This document shows positions 1-11,436 of a DNA stretch of 64,000 nt, in pieces (within the stretch, counting starts at the first letter, position 1; each line of letters starts with the position of its first letter). The notes beneath the pieces were generated by a model, which saw nothing but the letters and a program-made list of their open reading frames with translations, had not been told where the DNA came from and did not search any database. Both the position numbers and the translations under genes were made by a program. The stretch spans positions 682,001 through 746,000 of the forward strand of contig JAAXNY010000010.1 in assembly GCA_013420905.1 (NCBI GenBank), in the 5' to 3' direction. Origin of the DNA: Collybia mongolica. Its lineage: Eukaryota > Basidiomycota > Agaricomycetes > Agaricales > Clitocybaceae.

Positions 1-973
1 AAGATCTTCGTGAAGAAGTAAGACCCACTTCTGATAAAACCTGCTGAACTTCTCGGCATCTAATGTAGCACTCATAATCACGATTTTCAGCGGATTGTGT
101 TGCTCCTTTCTTTTGCCTTTCATGCCACCATCCTTTCCTTGATTCCTCTCGCTTTGTATCTTCTTTAAATTAGAGATCAAAAGGTCTGTCCGTAGTGTGC
201 GCTCATGAGCCTCGTCGACAATGATTACGCTGTATTGACTCAATAGAGGGTCCGACAAGAGCTCCCGGACAATCATACCATCCGTAAGATACTTGATACG
301 TGTCTCTGCACTGGATCGTTCGTCGAAGCGAACAGAATATCCAACTCGCTTTCCGAGCTTGTCATTTTGCTCAGCAGCAACGCGTGCTGCGAGAGAGGTG
401 GCAGCAACCCTTCGTGGTTGGGTGACAGCAATCATTCCAGACCCTCCAACTCCAGAGCCAAGAAGATATTGGGGAATCTCTGGGAGAGATTCAGGACACC
501 TCAACAGAGCCATGCAGTTCAACTCACGAGTAGTCTTCCCCGAGCCCGTCTCCCCCAACAGTATGGTCACATCATTTGCCTGTATTTCCCGCACTAGCGC
601 ATCGCGGCCTTGAGACTGTTGTCAGGAGGCCCTCGAACGCGTCACATAATTCCAGCAACGCACCCTTCGCGATAGGAAGCAGTTTCCGTTGCTCTTGAAG
701 TAACACATTGGTACTAGGGCCCGCACCATTGGGATCCTGGCTACCTGACTCAATGGATGGTTTGCGCATTTTATTGTGCCGAGATCGTTGGGCTTGATCG
801 CGGTGGTGACCACCAATGATCTTGGGAGATGTTTTTCTAAGCCTATCCTCGTCGTCACTGACATCAACCCAGGCAATATTTTTGCGTCGTTTACCAAATT
901 GCTTGCTATTTTGTCTCCCGTTATTATGTTCGCGAACGAGTCGAATAAGTTTTGCGGAGGTTGTTGCGGCCAT
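1..973 (-). CDS. DEAH-box RNA helicase, N-terminal part (DHX33/Dhr2-like), 3' end outside window
   Basis: Probable ATP-dependent RNA helicase of the DHX33/Dhr2 group, which act in nucleolar rRNA processing; assigned from motif sequence only. I read ATG at 971-973 and three exons: 973-664, 608-528 and 479-29. The introns are 609-663 (GTGCGT..AAG) and 480-527 (GTGAGT..CAG), and a third probably starts at 28 (GTGGGT). The joined protein has a basic, low-complexity leader of about 100 residues, then Walker A GETGSGKT (about 122-129), the TQPRRVAA motif (about 150-157), DEAH (219-222) and SAT (267-269). The helicase C-terminal, HA2 and OB domains lie off the window. The gene follows the mucin-like gene on the same strand, about 500 bp apart. 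The family call is firm; the exact orthologue is less so. Confidence 0.88.
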
Positions 974-1472
974 TGCAGCACATCCGTCGTTCGCGTTGGT
1001 GAAATTTTTTTTTGATCACCATTGGATTACCACCGCCAACACTCATATCTCGGGCCGGTACTCCGGGAACTCTATCAAGCACAGGTTCAACATCTACTTG
1101 AAACCGGACCAACGTAAATACTCAGACAACAAGGAAACAGGCGCGGTAGTACCAGATTAATCGAAACAGAAGCACGCCACGTAAGATGTGCTTGTCCAGC
1201 ATGCAACGTAGTGTATCCCAGAGAAACATATCAACAAGATATAAATAAATGAAAAAACCAGCAACTATCCACACCAAGATGGCTAGAGAGAGAAGGGAAA
1301 ACATGCGAATGCTCGGTGTAACATCACAACAGCATAATAGAAGAGTAGGTATATATGTGCATAAATTTGAGGCGAGGGCCCTGGTCCAAAGTACGGCACT
1401 ATCGTGCGTAGTTAGGTTGTCGACGGCGAAGAAGGTGAATTGTACACGCACAGAGCTACAAGAAAAAGGGCT
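974..1472. other. Intergenic spacer
   Basis: About 500 bp lie between the 3' end of the mucin-like gene and the start of the helicase gene, both on the minus strand. Short open frames here are uninformative shadows. It must hold the mucin gene's 3' UTR and the helicase promoter, but I see no motif I can defend. Confidence 0.6.
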
Positions 1473-3830
1473 CTACCAGTTCATGCTGCTCTGCTGTAAA
1501 ATGGGTGCAGATATGGTAGCAGGCGCAACGTTTCTCCTTTGGCTCATGGTTGGGCTCGTTCGGCTATCGTATTGATTCTCGTCAACCCTTTCGCCCTGGA
1601 ACCCTCTGAGCGAGTCTTCGGCGTAATAGAAACTTCTTCTACGAGCGCCCCCAACACTGTCCTGATCGAACTCGCGCCCTTCCGGTCGAGCGCCGATAAC
1701 AAAAGCACCCGCATCTGGAGGGTCAGACAACCTCCTATGGGCTAACTCCCGACGCCTCTTCATGGACCTATATACGAGGAAGACGAGCACTAGTAATGCG
1801 ATAGCTCCAAGGGCACTAACAACACCGATAATTGCATCCTGGCGGGATTTGCCATTGTCGGACGCCGCGTTGCTCCCCGCTGCACCAGGCCCATTGTCAA
1901 CAATATTGGGATCCACTACAGAGTTGATGTTGAACCCTGAATTGACGTGGCTGGCAAGCGCCTTGGCGATGGTATCGGGCACGCCGGTATAGAACGCTGA
2001 CTGCTTGGTCTTAATCTCAGCAGCTAGAGTATCCACTTGGTCAGAGGGAATATAACCCAGCCACATGGTGCCAAGTTGGATCGAGTCCGCTGGGCTCTTG
2101 TACGACGAAGGTACATAGACTTGCAAAGCCCAGGTTTTGATTTCAGCAACTAAGGTAGGTGGTTTAGTGTCAAAAAGTAAAAATTTGGAAGGAGCACGGA
2201 ACAGACCAGGGATATTGAGCGCGGTGGCAATGATCACTGGCAGATATGCAAAGATTTGGCTCGACGACACTTGATTTTGAACAACAAAAGGCCAATTCAA
2301 TTCTTGGTTGAAAAGAATACTGATGATTGTATAACCACTCATATCCTGGTTCATGTCAAGCTGAACCTTGGGGTAAATCCTGGCTGGAATGCCGGTAGGA
2401 AGGGGTGCAACAGACAAGGTAGTTGCTGCAGCAAGAGGCTGGTTATCCACCGTTGTCGTTGCCTGATCAGGGTCCGTAAGAGTATGTTCAGCGGACGTCG
2501 ACGAAATCGATTCGAATGCTAATGAGGCCTCTGTAAGAATGAACGACAAATCAGAATTGATGGGAATTGTCGTTGTGGGTGTAGGCGTATCCGTCGTTAT
2601 CGTCCCGCTGCCTGAAATCTCTGTCGAATTGAGGTCAGCCGATGTCGGGAAGCTGATGGTCACGCTTGCTGAGATGCTAGATGTAATACTCGTAGGGATA
2701 CTAGTAGCAGGGTCAGTGAAGGGAGGCTCGCTCGTTGGCGTGCTGGTGGGGGAACCAGTAGATATTTCCGACGTTGACTGCGATGTTGGACCATCGGACG
2801 TACTACCTGTCTGTGACGTAGGCGCGGCTGGATCTGAGGGAGCGTTTGAGGTGAGAGTAGGCACGACACTCGAAATGATACTTGAAAGTGATGGAATAAT
2901 TCCTCCGCTGGATGTTGCCGAAGGTGGGACTGGATCCGTTATAACTGGGTTAGATGTGGGTGGGTTTGAAGTGGGGGTAGGATCCAAGATACCCGACAGG
3001 AAACTTGAAAGGGGTGGAATAATTCCTCCACCCGACGTTGTCGAAGTTGGGACTGGATCCGTAGTAGTAGGGCCAGATATGGGCGGGTCTGAGGTAGGAT
3101 TGGGTATGACGATGCTCGACAGGATACTCGGAAGAGCTGGAATGATTCCTCCGTCGAAGGTTGTCGAAGATGGGACCGGGCCTCCTCCTTCGGAAGACGT
3201 GGGTGCTGCCGTAACGGATGAACCAGAGTCACTGGTGGCGGTAGTGGTCGTTTCCGTAGCGCTCTCAGAAGTCGAGGTGGATGTGAATGAAGTCGGCCCT
3301 AGAATGGAAGTAACAGCAGATGCGCCAGCCCCAACAACGTTGGTGAGAGAATTAAGGACACCAGTGACAGGGCCAAGGATACCCCCATGTTTCGACGTGG
3401 TTGTAGGTATAGATTCAGTGGGGGTTGGCTCAGATTCCGTGGACGATACGGCGGTAGATTCTGACGCCGAAGTAGAGGTGGCCTCTGAAGTGGTGATGGT
3501 GGCGGAGTCAGAGGGGGCGGTTGATGGATTGTTGGCCCCAGGACCTTCATTGTTGTTGGGGTCATGGTTATCCCCCTTATTACCAGTTAAATCGTCGACA
3601 ATACCATCTGCTTCACAGGTCAACACCCGTGTGGCAGTCAATAGTCATAATTGCTTACCAAGGGCATCAGTAAGACCACCAAAATTGAGACCTCCGAGTT
3701 GTCGCCTGAGCAAGTCATTATTCTTCGTTAAAGAACGACGCGCATGAGAGTTGGTGGTAGAGGAATGAGCAGCCACGACAGAAGTAGCGACAAGGGTTGA
3801 GAAGAGGAGGGAATAAATAGGAAAGCGCAT
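1473..3830 (-). CDS. Ser/Thr-rich single-pass surface protein, possible Msb2-like signalling mucin
   Basis: Predicted secreted-then-anchored glycoprotein of 768 residues from two exons (3830-3659 and 3607-1473), with a 51-bp GTAAGC..GCAG intron at 3608-3658. Residues 1-21 form a signal peptide (hydrophobic, ending VVAA). About residues 70-430 are very rich in Ser, Thr and Pro and contain at least three imperfect repeats around a GGIIP-x-L-S core. A conserved-looking globular segment follows (about 460-620: YPKVQLDMNQD, NWPFVVQNQ, IFAYLPVI, LGYIPSDQVDTL). It is followed by one TM helix (about 648-671), an Arg-rich stop-transfer stretch (YRSMKRRRELAHRR) and a ~95-residue cytosolic tail. Signal peptide, mucin region, membrane-proximal domain and short tail match the layout of Msb2/Hkr1 osmosensing or filamentation mucins; that identity is inferred from layout and partial motif likeness. 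Another Ser-rich cell-wall sensor remains possible. Confidence 0.8.
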
Positions 3831-5040
3831 GGTTTACGCTGCTTTTCTAAGGGTGCTGGAAAGCAGGACAGCGGGCTATAGAAGAATAGCTGCCAGGGCG
3901 AAGGAGCGTGGAGGATCTGCAAAGAGCGAAATAATAGCAGCGGACGTTGCTGGAAACCAAACAACGGCGAAAGGCAGTCAACGAACAAGAAGATGAGAGA
4001 AAACAAAATTCGCTTGGGAAACCCTTGGGAAATCACAAGATCAGCCATCAACTCTCCAGCAACCATCAATTCCGTTTATTTATTTAACCCCAGCTTATTT
4101 CCAGCCCTACAATACTTATGTCAGCTCTTCTCCAAACTACTGGTGAAAAGCATCCTCTCTCCGCCAACAATCAACAAAATCTATAGACCAGTCTAACCAA
4201 CATCCGTTATCGACCAAGAATCTAATATCACCTTGACCCTGCAACGGTGTGGATTGGTAACGCCAAGTTTCACTCCCGGATCAATCTTCGGCCACGCCAG
4301 GCGTCTCATGATCTTGTCCTGATTTTGGGACGCGAACTAGCGGCCAATACGCACCTCAGCCCCTCTTGCTTTTTCCTGCGCTCTTGAAGTAATCTCTAGT
4401 AGTCTGCTTCTTTACTATTAGTACCTGGAATGTCCATGTGTTCCCGTCCACTTGACACTTGATGCCCTGGATGGTAACTCCTGGTACCTTCCAATCCATC
4501 TGTGCACCCATCACATTGACTTGCTCATCCCAAGCATCGTGTCAGTGACATATGAGACAGACAAGAACGCCTGGTCGTTGAACGACGCAACAAATTATAT
4601 GACCGGTACCCATATATCAGCCTAGTGTCGTTCAACTATGGCAACTGCACATGTTCTGTACAAATTTTCAAAAAACTAGATCTGTCCATGATTGACCACT
4701 TTCTTTTTCACCCCGTCATGGCAAGTGACCTATCACCGACAGCACCTTTCAATTATTGACCATCCAACTCCTCACCCCCATGGCGATCGCAGCCCCGACG
4801 CGGCTTATGCGCCCACGTACCACAACACCACGGGTACGTCATGTATCCTCGCTCTCGCCATTATTTGAACGGTACCGAATCTCCTCCCCTCAGAACCTTT
4901 CAGGGTTCGACTTCAAAACATGTTCTCGACTATTGGTTTTGACGAGGCTGTTTGTCCACACTTAAACTTGATCGTACTGCTCCAACCTGACTTACCATGT
5001 AACTGAATTGGAAGTTGAATTTCATCAACGCCATGTTCGT
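3831..5040. other. Intergenic region, upstream of the mucin-like gene
   Basis: About 1.2 kb without a supportable gene. The first few hundred bases must contain the promoter of the minus-strand mucin-like gene. A run of short frames near 4756-4965 has no recognisable protein sense. No repeat or RNA gene was recognised. Confidence 0.5.
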
Positions 5041-5686
5041 CTACCATCCGCTTTCAGCGGCCAAGCGGCCTATTTCGAGCATGAAGCGCTTATACATCTC
5101 CACAAAGACGATGGAATCCCTTGCCCAGTATCTCTCGCATACTTTAGTTGCGCGTAAAAATTCCTCTTCAATGCGAACCAGGCGCACACCATAGCTAAAG
5201 GGCCCACTTACAAAAACATAATCGCTGGTGGGACACAACCACAACAGAGCTTTATATAGGCTTCCGTGGTTCACGATGTATCCACTCCATCGGTGCAAGG
5301 TATCATCAATGCCAGCCACTTGATACTCCACAATCCATAACCCCCCGTTTGGAGCGCACTAGCGCCCATTGTCAACAACTCATATAACACACCAATGCTC
5401 CTATCATCCAATTTACTCCCTCGAAAGCATGCCTCAATTAATACCACCAATTCTGCCAGACATTGGTGACAAGTAAGCCTACCAACCTCATCCGATAGCA
5501 CCTAAGGCCTTATCCACTACAGCGTTCGCACGAATGTAAGATCTCGTGATTTCCAGGTCCCGTTATCCCTTGGGGCTTGACATGATGAATTAGTATGTCG
5601 CCTTCGCAAGTTTCACGGCCCTTATATGGGATCACGTTGACACATTCGCAGACGAGGCGCGTTCGTTTAGGCCCGTATTGAGCCAT
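5041..5686 (-). pseudogene. Broken ORF cluster, unknown protein
   Basis: Three minus-strand frames follow one another without a good splice solution: a stretch from ATG at 5684-5686 (MAQYGPKRTRLV, with later CERC), a stretch around 5501-5271 (LSDEVGRLTCHQCLAELVVL), and a stretch from about 5345 to 5041 (LWIVEYQVAGIDDTLHRW, ending AAESGW). The second and third could be joined by a one-base change in the C-rich run at about 5342-5347, suggesting a frameshift. The amino-acid composition looks protein-like and the last frame ends at a proper stop. I do not recognise the family. It may be a decayed gene or a gene with unresolved introns. Confidence 0.35.
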
Positions 5687-5890
5687 CCTTGTCACTTATG
5701 AATATAATAACTTTAGGTCGAATGTATCTGGAAAGGAAAGAAGAGCCCATGTAAGGCGTCGCTATTCCTTCTTTCTTGTGATCTCACGGCTCACAGTTGC
5801 AACCTCTTTAGTTGTCTATCTCTTTCTTTTTGTCCGTTTTGAGTTTTAACTGTATCAGTGATGAGTTCCCCACCTAATGTTTCCCTATAG

Positions 5891-7299
5891 AACCGCTATG
5901 TGACTCCCCTTGGTTTTATCGTAAACCTCTACGGTACATGCAGCCGAACTTTTGGTCTCACGCCAATATCTGATCCCCACTCGAATAGCGTATCTTTCAC
6001 CATCTTGGACACACGAGGTACTTCTTATGAGTTTACCTACTAGGCATACCTTCTGTGACTTATGCATATCTTTGGCTCTCCTTTGATTCCAGCGGTAACT
6101 CAATAACAAATCCCCTATATGGCAGCACATTTATTAGCCCCTTTCTTACTAGATGCGCACACTTCGTTCGCTACGAAGGATGCACTGTTGCACTGGCCGT
6201 TGAGGTCGTGGGCGTGATGATGTTACTACGCATCCGAGCCCTCTATTCTGAGCAAAAATGGATAATATGGGGGCTTGCGCTGTTCCTGGTGGGGGAGACT
6301 GCGGTGAATATTTGGCTGATTAGTGGGGCAGGCCGTGCGTATTTGATTTATCTCCAGCATTTCCTGACATCCTCACCCAATATCACACGCAGCCGTGTTA
6401 CATAACGCTAAGTCTGGAGTCCATGGTAGGACCAGCCACCTGAACCTCACACCTCATTCTGACGATGTATCTCTAGCATGTAGTATGGTCTTTGACTCCT
6501 CTATGTTTGCATTTTTACTCTGATATTTCGTGCGTTTTTCACTACTAATTCAGTCCATGTCATTTAGACCAAGTGCCGCATCTTCTTCGGCGTGGATCCC
6601 CCTATTCTATGACACAATCGTATTTGGACTTACCTTATACCGCACAATCCCTCCCATACGCAAGGAAGAGGCAAGCTATATCATTAAAAGACTCCTCGAG
6701 GATGGCCTTCTTTATTACAGGTACTTATCTCCTCACCCAGAACTAAAGGATATAACGGTATTGACCGTAGCTTGCAATACCTAGTGTCATATTTGCAGTC
6801 ACTCTTATCTTAACGATCATGATCATCGCTGCTCCTCCAGGGACGAAAAACATTGCTGCCCAGTAAGTTATACATTCCTCAAAGGTAGAAGTCAGAATTA
6901 AACGATTCGGAAATGTGCAACAGAACTGAACAACTGTAAGTACTTTTATCACCTTCACCAGAAGAACGGGTTATATTTCGTAATCTTTGTCATTCTGCAG
7001 GATTGCCGTATGTGCCATTCCAATCATTAATGGTCCCTCAAATGATTGACCCCCCTATGAAGGTGGCGATGATGTCGAGAATAACTCTTAACCTGAAGAA
7101 GGCCGGTTTACGTGCGGAAAGAGAGCCTCTCCGTACATCTAAAACTCTTCTTTTTGACCGCCCCCGGCGAGTTCCGGAAAACACACGAGGTTTTCAAGGG
7201 ACATCGGAGTCAGAAAATTATGAACTCCCCTTCAAGTTTACTGTACCTCCTTCGAGGGTGTCGCAATTACAACTTGCACATGCAGAGAGAGATCTCTAG
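5891..7299 (+). CDS. DUF6533-like multi-pass membrane protein (basidiomycete-specific), exon model partial
   Basis: Polytopic membrane protein of unknown function in a family expanded in Agaricomycetes. Recognisable pieces in order: NRYVTPLGFIVNLYG (from 5891); AYLWLSFDSS; CAHFVRYEGCTVALAVEVVGVMMLLRIRALY with the next helix (to about 6330); ACSMVFDSS (near 6475); SAWIPLFYDTIVFGLTLYRT (from about 6570); DGLLYY joined across a 6720-6779 intron to VIFAVTLILTIMIIAAPPGTKNIAA; then MMSRITLNLKK and a polar tail ending at 7299. Order and spacing fit the family, giving about six to seven hydrophobic segments. The N-terminus is uncertain. An ATG at 5861 is followed in frame by TAG at 5888-5890, so either that TAG is a 3' splice site of an earlier exon or the first helix has been lost. 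One late intron (about 6920-7050) lacks a clean acceptor. Possibly functional, possibly decaying. Confidence 0.62.
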
Positions 7300-7438
7300 A
7301 GGTTCCAATTGTTGGTATCTAATCACTCTTCTTTCCCTTTCGTCGTAATTACGGCGTGTAATTTATATCATGCAAATTTTTTTTTTCGAATCTCATTCTT
7401 CAACTATTTATTACCACGTGACTTAGGTAATTCCCACT

Positions 7439-10400
7439 AAGGTAGGGGAAGCTAGGAACAGCCCCCTTTATGTAAGCAGGTTAAGGTTGGGGTTACATCA
7501 CGTGACACGGCCAAATCTCAAGGTGAAAATTTCGCCCGAGTCCACTGCTGGCAGAACTTGGAGATATTACAATGTAGGAGTAGAATAGCATTAATTATGA
7601 GGTCCATTTGAGTTGCGAACAGACTTTTTTACCTCATCCATAATGTCGGGAGGGAGGACACAATGGCCGCAATATTTGCGCATCGCCCAAACTGCCTCGG
7701 CACCTGTCAAACCCTTCTGATAACCATCCATGAAGCGAACAGCACGGTTGGCATACCTGTAAAATACATTAGATACCAAATTCAGTAGAATAGCAATGAC
7801 ATACCACCAAATCTGAGAGAGAGGGATGCTATCCAAGCACTCCATTACCTGGGCTTCCATTTCGCCAACAGTTGCTGGGTGGTTGGCGAAATTTCGATAT
7901 CGGAACTTCACTGCACCCCAGTACTGTTTGATAAAAATTAGTTCACAATGATATTTAGGGTAGAATTCACAAATATGACCATGTGATGTGACATATTCCT
8001 CAAGTTGTGATTTCTGATGCACAAAATCTGGCTCATTGAAGAGGAGGCGTCAACAACAACAATCAGTCAGTCCAGGTTCACATTTAAATCCTTTGCATTG
8101 AGCTAATAAACCCCCTGCTGGCCACAGACCTTGTTTGCAGATGATCTGCTCCATCCCCTTGAACCATCCAGGGTAAGTTGGGTGATCATCCGGAAAATAC
8201 AAGTCTTGTGGTTCGCCACTTGGAAGCATTGTTGACCGCATGTGAGGCCCCCCTTTATGGTGCGTCCACCCATCACTTGGGTTCTTTGTCATTTTGTGGG
8301 CAGAGAGGGCGTTGGGAGCACGTCATTGATGAGAGGGGGCATTGTCAAACAGCCAGAGTCCCATTGCAAAACCATTGGTACGTCCTTCAAAGATATCAAT
8401 TGCATTATCAACTTGTTGGAGAAGGTCTTCGGCATCAAAGTAGCCGTCACGATTCTTCCCCGCCTTAAACACCACACGAGCCTGCCTAGATCTCCCATCA
8501 GCAACATCATTCGTCGACATCACAACAGCACTCACTCTTTGCCATCCACACTCGTCAAACGTCCCCACTCTGAAGTGAGGAAATCCGAGATCATGATGGA
8601 GACCCCATCACCTTTCCTCTCAGTCACTGCCTTTTGGTCTTGATGAACCCACCTGCTCTTCTGTTCATCATTTGCAAAGAATGTCGACTCGTTGTGAGTT
8701 ACAGGTATCAAACAAAATGGCCGATTATTGGGGATTGGGAACCCGTTCGCTGGTCTTGTCTCGTTGCCTTCACAATCCCAGGTGAACATCTGTGGTGCGT
8801 AATCCTTGAAAAACCACGAAACAAATTGCTGACAATAGGCCACAACATTGTCCCTTTCATGTCCATCAATATACATTCCCTTCTTTTTCTGTGAGTAACA
8901 CCATCGAAACTTTTTCAACCATTGCTGTGCTGTGCATTCTGATATCTTTCTGTGCTGAATCCCTGCTGCCTGTAACTGCTCTTGTAGTGCCTCCATTGCA
9001 ACAATCTCAACAGCATCCAGGGCCCAGATGTATCAATCCTTTGCGTGTTCTGCCAGTTTCAGCTGGATTTCAAGTGCAATATCTTCATCTTCAAGAATGG
9101 TTGATCTCATGAGACCTCAGGATCAAGGTAGAGAGCCAATACTCCTGCCATAGCAGTGACGCAAGAACGGAAGACAACGTCAATGTGTTTATCTTTCGCC
9201 TTCACATTGAGCTTTGCCTGAGCTCTCCGAAGCAAAGGGAAGTTCTTATAATTCATTTGGTTCAGCCTCTGGTCAATATCCGTCTCCTCTGTGTTGTCTT
9301 CAGGCTGCTTTCCATTTCTCAGATCCTCCAACATCCTGTCAACAACTGCTCGACAACGGAGTTTTTCGGCTTCCTCTGGTGTTGGTACAGCTTCGGATTC
9401 AGAATCCTTGCATGGGAAAATCAAAACCGCTGGTTGCATCTCGTCCTCAGATTCCTCAGATTCCTGCACGTCCAATTGTGCAGAGACAAATCTCAGGTGA
9501 TTGTCAATGGGAATGTCAACGGGATTGTTGAGGGGCTTGCTTGGTCCATCTGTCAGTGGTTCTGGACTTTTGTTGTTGGAGCCATCAAGAGGGGAATTAT
9601 ATGTTGCATCAGTGGTGTTTCTTCCAAGTTCGAGCCAGTCTTTTACTGAACAAAATCCTTTTGCAGCAAGGGTTCATGCCATTTGCTGGTGGCAACGCTT
9701 TGTTCGCTGAGAATTCCCTCCATATCTTTTTGGCCATTTATTCCCCCTCTCACATTTGCGTTCAGCTTCCAGAGCGACATCATGTGCCCTTTGCAGCATC
9801 AACAAAAACTGTTCCAGTGCTGAAGGTTCACGAATTTCAGATGTGCCTCCTTCCCCATTGTCACTTTCAACCTCTGACTCCGAATCTTCATCTTCATCCT
9901 CGACCAATGCTGACCCTCTCAGGGCACCAACCATGTCAAGGAATTCAGGGTTTTCATCAAAGATGTCATTGTGAGAAGCTGTGTTGATGCAGGGATCCTG
10001 GGAGTGATTGGAAGCATGGGTTTCAGGTGTTTCCTCTTCTTCCTCTTCTTTGGCAATGGCTCTAGGGTATTTGTTGGAGATGTTTTGGAGATTAGCGACT
10101 CGAGTGTGGTGTGCAGGGCTTTTACAGGGCATTTTTTTGCATTTTTTTTTTCAGGCACAGACTCGTTTCCTCAGCTGGTCATATCACATGACTGTATTAG
10201 TAAGCGGCCAAATGTACGAGATATGAATTGGTCAAATTGCAGAAATCGTTCGCTTTCAACAAAATAGAGACATTAGTAAAATAATAATATTTTTGGTTAC
10301 TATACATGATGGAGGATACATATTGAGATTCTGATCCCTGGGACCTGTTCCCAGACATATCCTTCACCTTTCCCAGGGCTCCAATAAGTTTCCTACTTCT

Positions 10401-10470
10401 GTGGAGAGGAGGAGTTGTTGTCAAAATTATTGCTTACATAAAGGGGGCTGTTCCTAGCTTCCCCTACCTT
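7439..10470 (-). mobile_element. DDE transposon copy A, with 40-bp TIRs and ACT target duplication
   Basis: A 3.03-kb DNA transposon. Its ends are 40-bp inverted repeats that match without a visible mismatch (7439-7478 and 10431-10470; outer bases AAGGTAGGGG). The flanking ACT at 7436-7438 and 10471-10473 looks like a 3-bp target-site duplication. Inside is one minus-strand transposase pseudogene. Relatives in this window are the remnant at 10833-11436 and copy B at 50876-56460. The transposase resembles the abundant Agaricomycete proteins usually labelled only 'DDE superfamily endonuclease'; I do not assign a superfamily. Confidence 0.85.
7591..10158 (-). pseudogene. DDE transposase of copy A, broken
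   Basis: Transposase for cut-and-paste movement of copy A. The acidic leader (EDEDEDSESEVESD) matches copy B. Recognisable parts are the ALRG-ALVEDEDED region, LRNGKQPEDNTEET, QKKKGMYIDGHERDNVVAY, LIPVTHNESTFFANDE, EWGRL, VFKAGKNRDGYFDAEDLL, the acidic WLFDNAPSH motif, GLTDCCC, and YHCELIFIKQYWGAVKFRY, ending at 7591. Defects are a frameshift near 10130, a TGA after QQMA at 9674, and loss of the ~50 residues that copy B has between YLDSGVCYTW and RTSS (about 9107). A further stop lies near 9040. Most notably, the presumed third catalytic acid reads FIKQYW, where copy B and the 11.2-kb relative read FIEQYW. A 50-bp intron (8486-8535) sits after DGKE. This copy cannot encode an active enzyme. 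Confidence 0.85.
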
Positions 10471-10832
10471 ACTAAAGAAGTGGATCCCAGGTGGGCCTTT
10501 AGTGAAAAGCCGGTTGAGCCGAACTGAGCCCGATTGAGTGAGAATGTCCACACTGTAAGTCGTTCAATCTCGCTTGGCACAGCTCAACATTCGGGACTCC
10601 TTTTGAGCCATTTCGAGCAGCGTTGAGCAATTTGGGCTGTTCAGTTTTGGTTCATTCTTGCTCGATTGTTTCCCATTATAATCCGTTTCAATTTGGGAGA
10701 ATAATAATAATTCAGATTCTAATTTTACACAGAAGAAGACAGCCCTGGGCCCTCCTTGCATGTATACATCCCAAGTACTCCTGCCCCATTCCACCTATAA
10801 CCATAAGATAGATGACACACAAATCCGACACC

Positions 10833-11436
10833 TGTTTATGTAAGCAAAATACCAATGTTCTTGCAATGGCCTCTCCTCCTTCCACATCCACTATTTTTTA
10901 ATTCTGAGAGCTGTTAAGGCTTCCAAGGAACCTATTTCCTGATCTCCAGCAGTTAGAATTTCAGAAAATATCATGGTTAAGGAGAAGATGCACCATGAAA
11001 AAATATATTCAATCTACTATTGTCACCCCATTTTCTATTGTTTCTGAACCATTTGGCATGATTTTGAAAATTAGTGTCAGAGTGATTTGGCCAACCATGT
11101 GACCCAACATGTGACCTGTGCCTGGTCCAGGAGGAGGCGGAAAGGGGGTGTAAAAAATAGTTTTGTATGGAGCAAATAATCAAGGAGTGTGGCTTGTGGC
11201 CATCAACAGGGCTGCTTGCACAATGTGATGGGTTCAAATGTGAACCCATGCACACTGATTGTTGTTGTCAGCACCTCCTCTTTACCCAGCTGGATTTCAC
11301 TTTACAAAAGTCACAGCTGGAGGAATTTGTTACATTGAGAGGTCACATATGTGATTTCTATCTGAAGTATCACTGTGAACTGAATTTCATTGAACAATAT
11401 TGGGGTGCAGCCAAAATTTGTTATCACACATCAACG
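10833..11436 (+). mobile_element. Internally deleted relative of the DDE transposon
   Basis: At 10833 the bases match the inner part of the TIR of copy A (TTTATGTAAGCA). From 11167 a plus-strand frame matches the transposase C-terminal part: MEQIIKECGLWPSTGLLAQCDGFKCEP, TDCCC, KSQLEEFVTLRGHICDFYLKYHCELNFIEQYWGAAK. The central part of the gene is missing. The frame is cut at 11436 by the long-TIR element E1, so no transposase C-terminus or right TIR follows. It keeps the acidic FIEQYW motif that copy A has lost. The preceding 10471-10832 holds nothing I recognise. Confidence 0.7.

Noticed and set aside
2539..3747. Long plus-strand open frame of 402 codons opposite the mucin-like gene
   Set aside because: It mirrors the Ser/Thr-rich coding sequence and is built of Val/Gly/Asp-rich low complexity. 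The minus-strand gene has a signal peptide, TM segment and a good intron.
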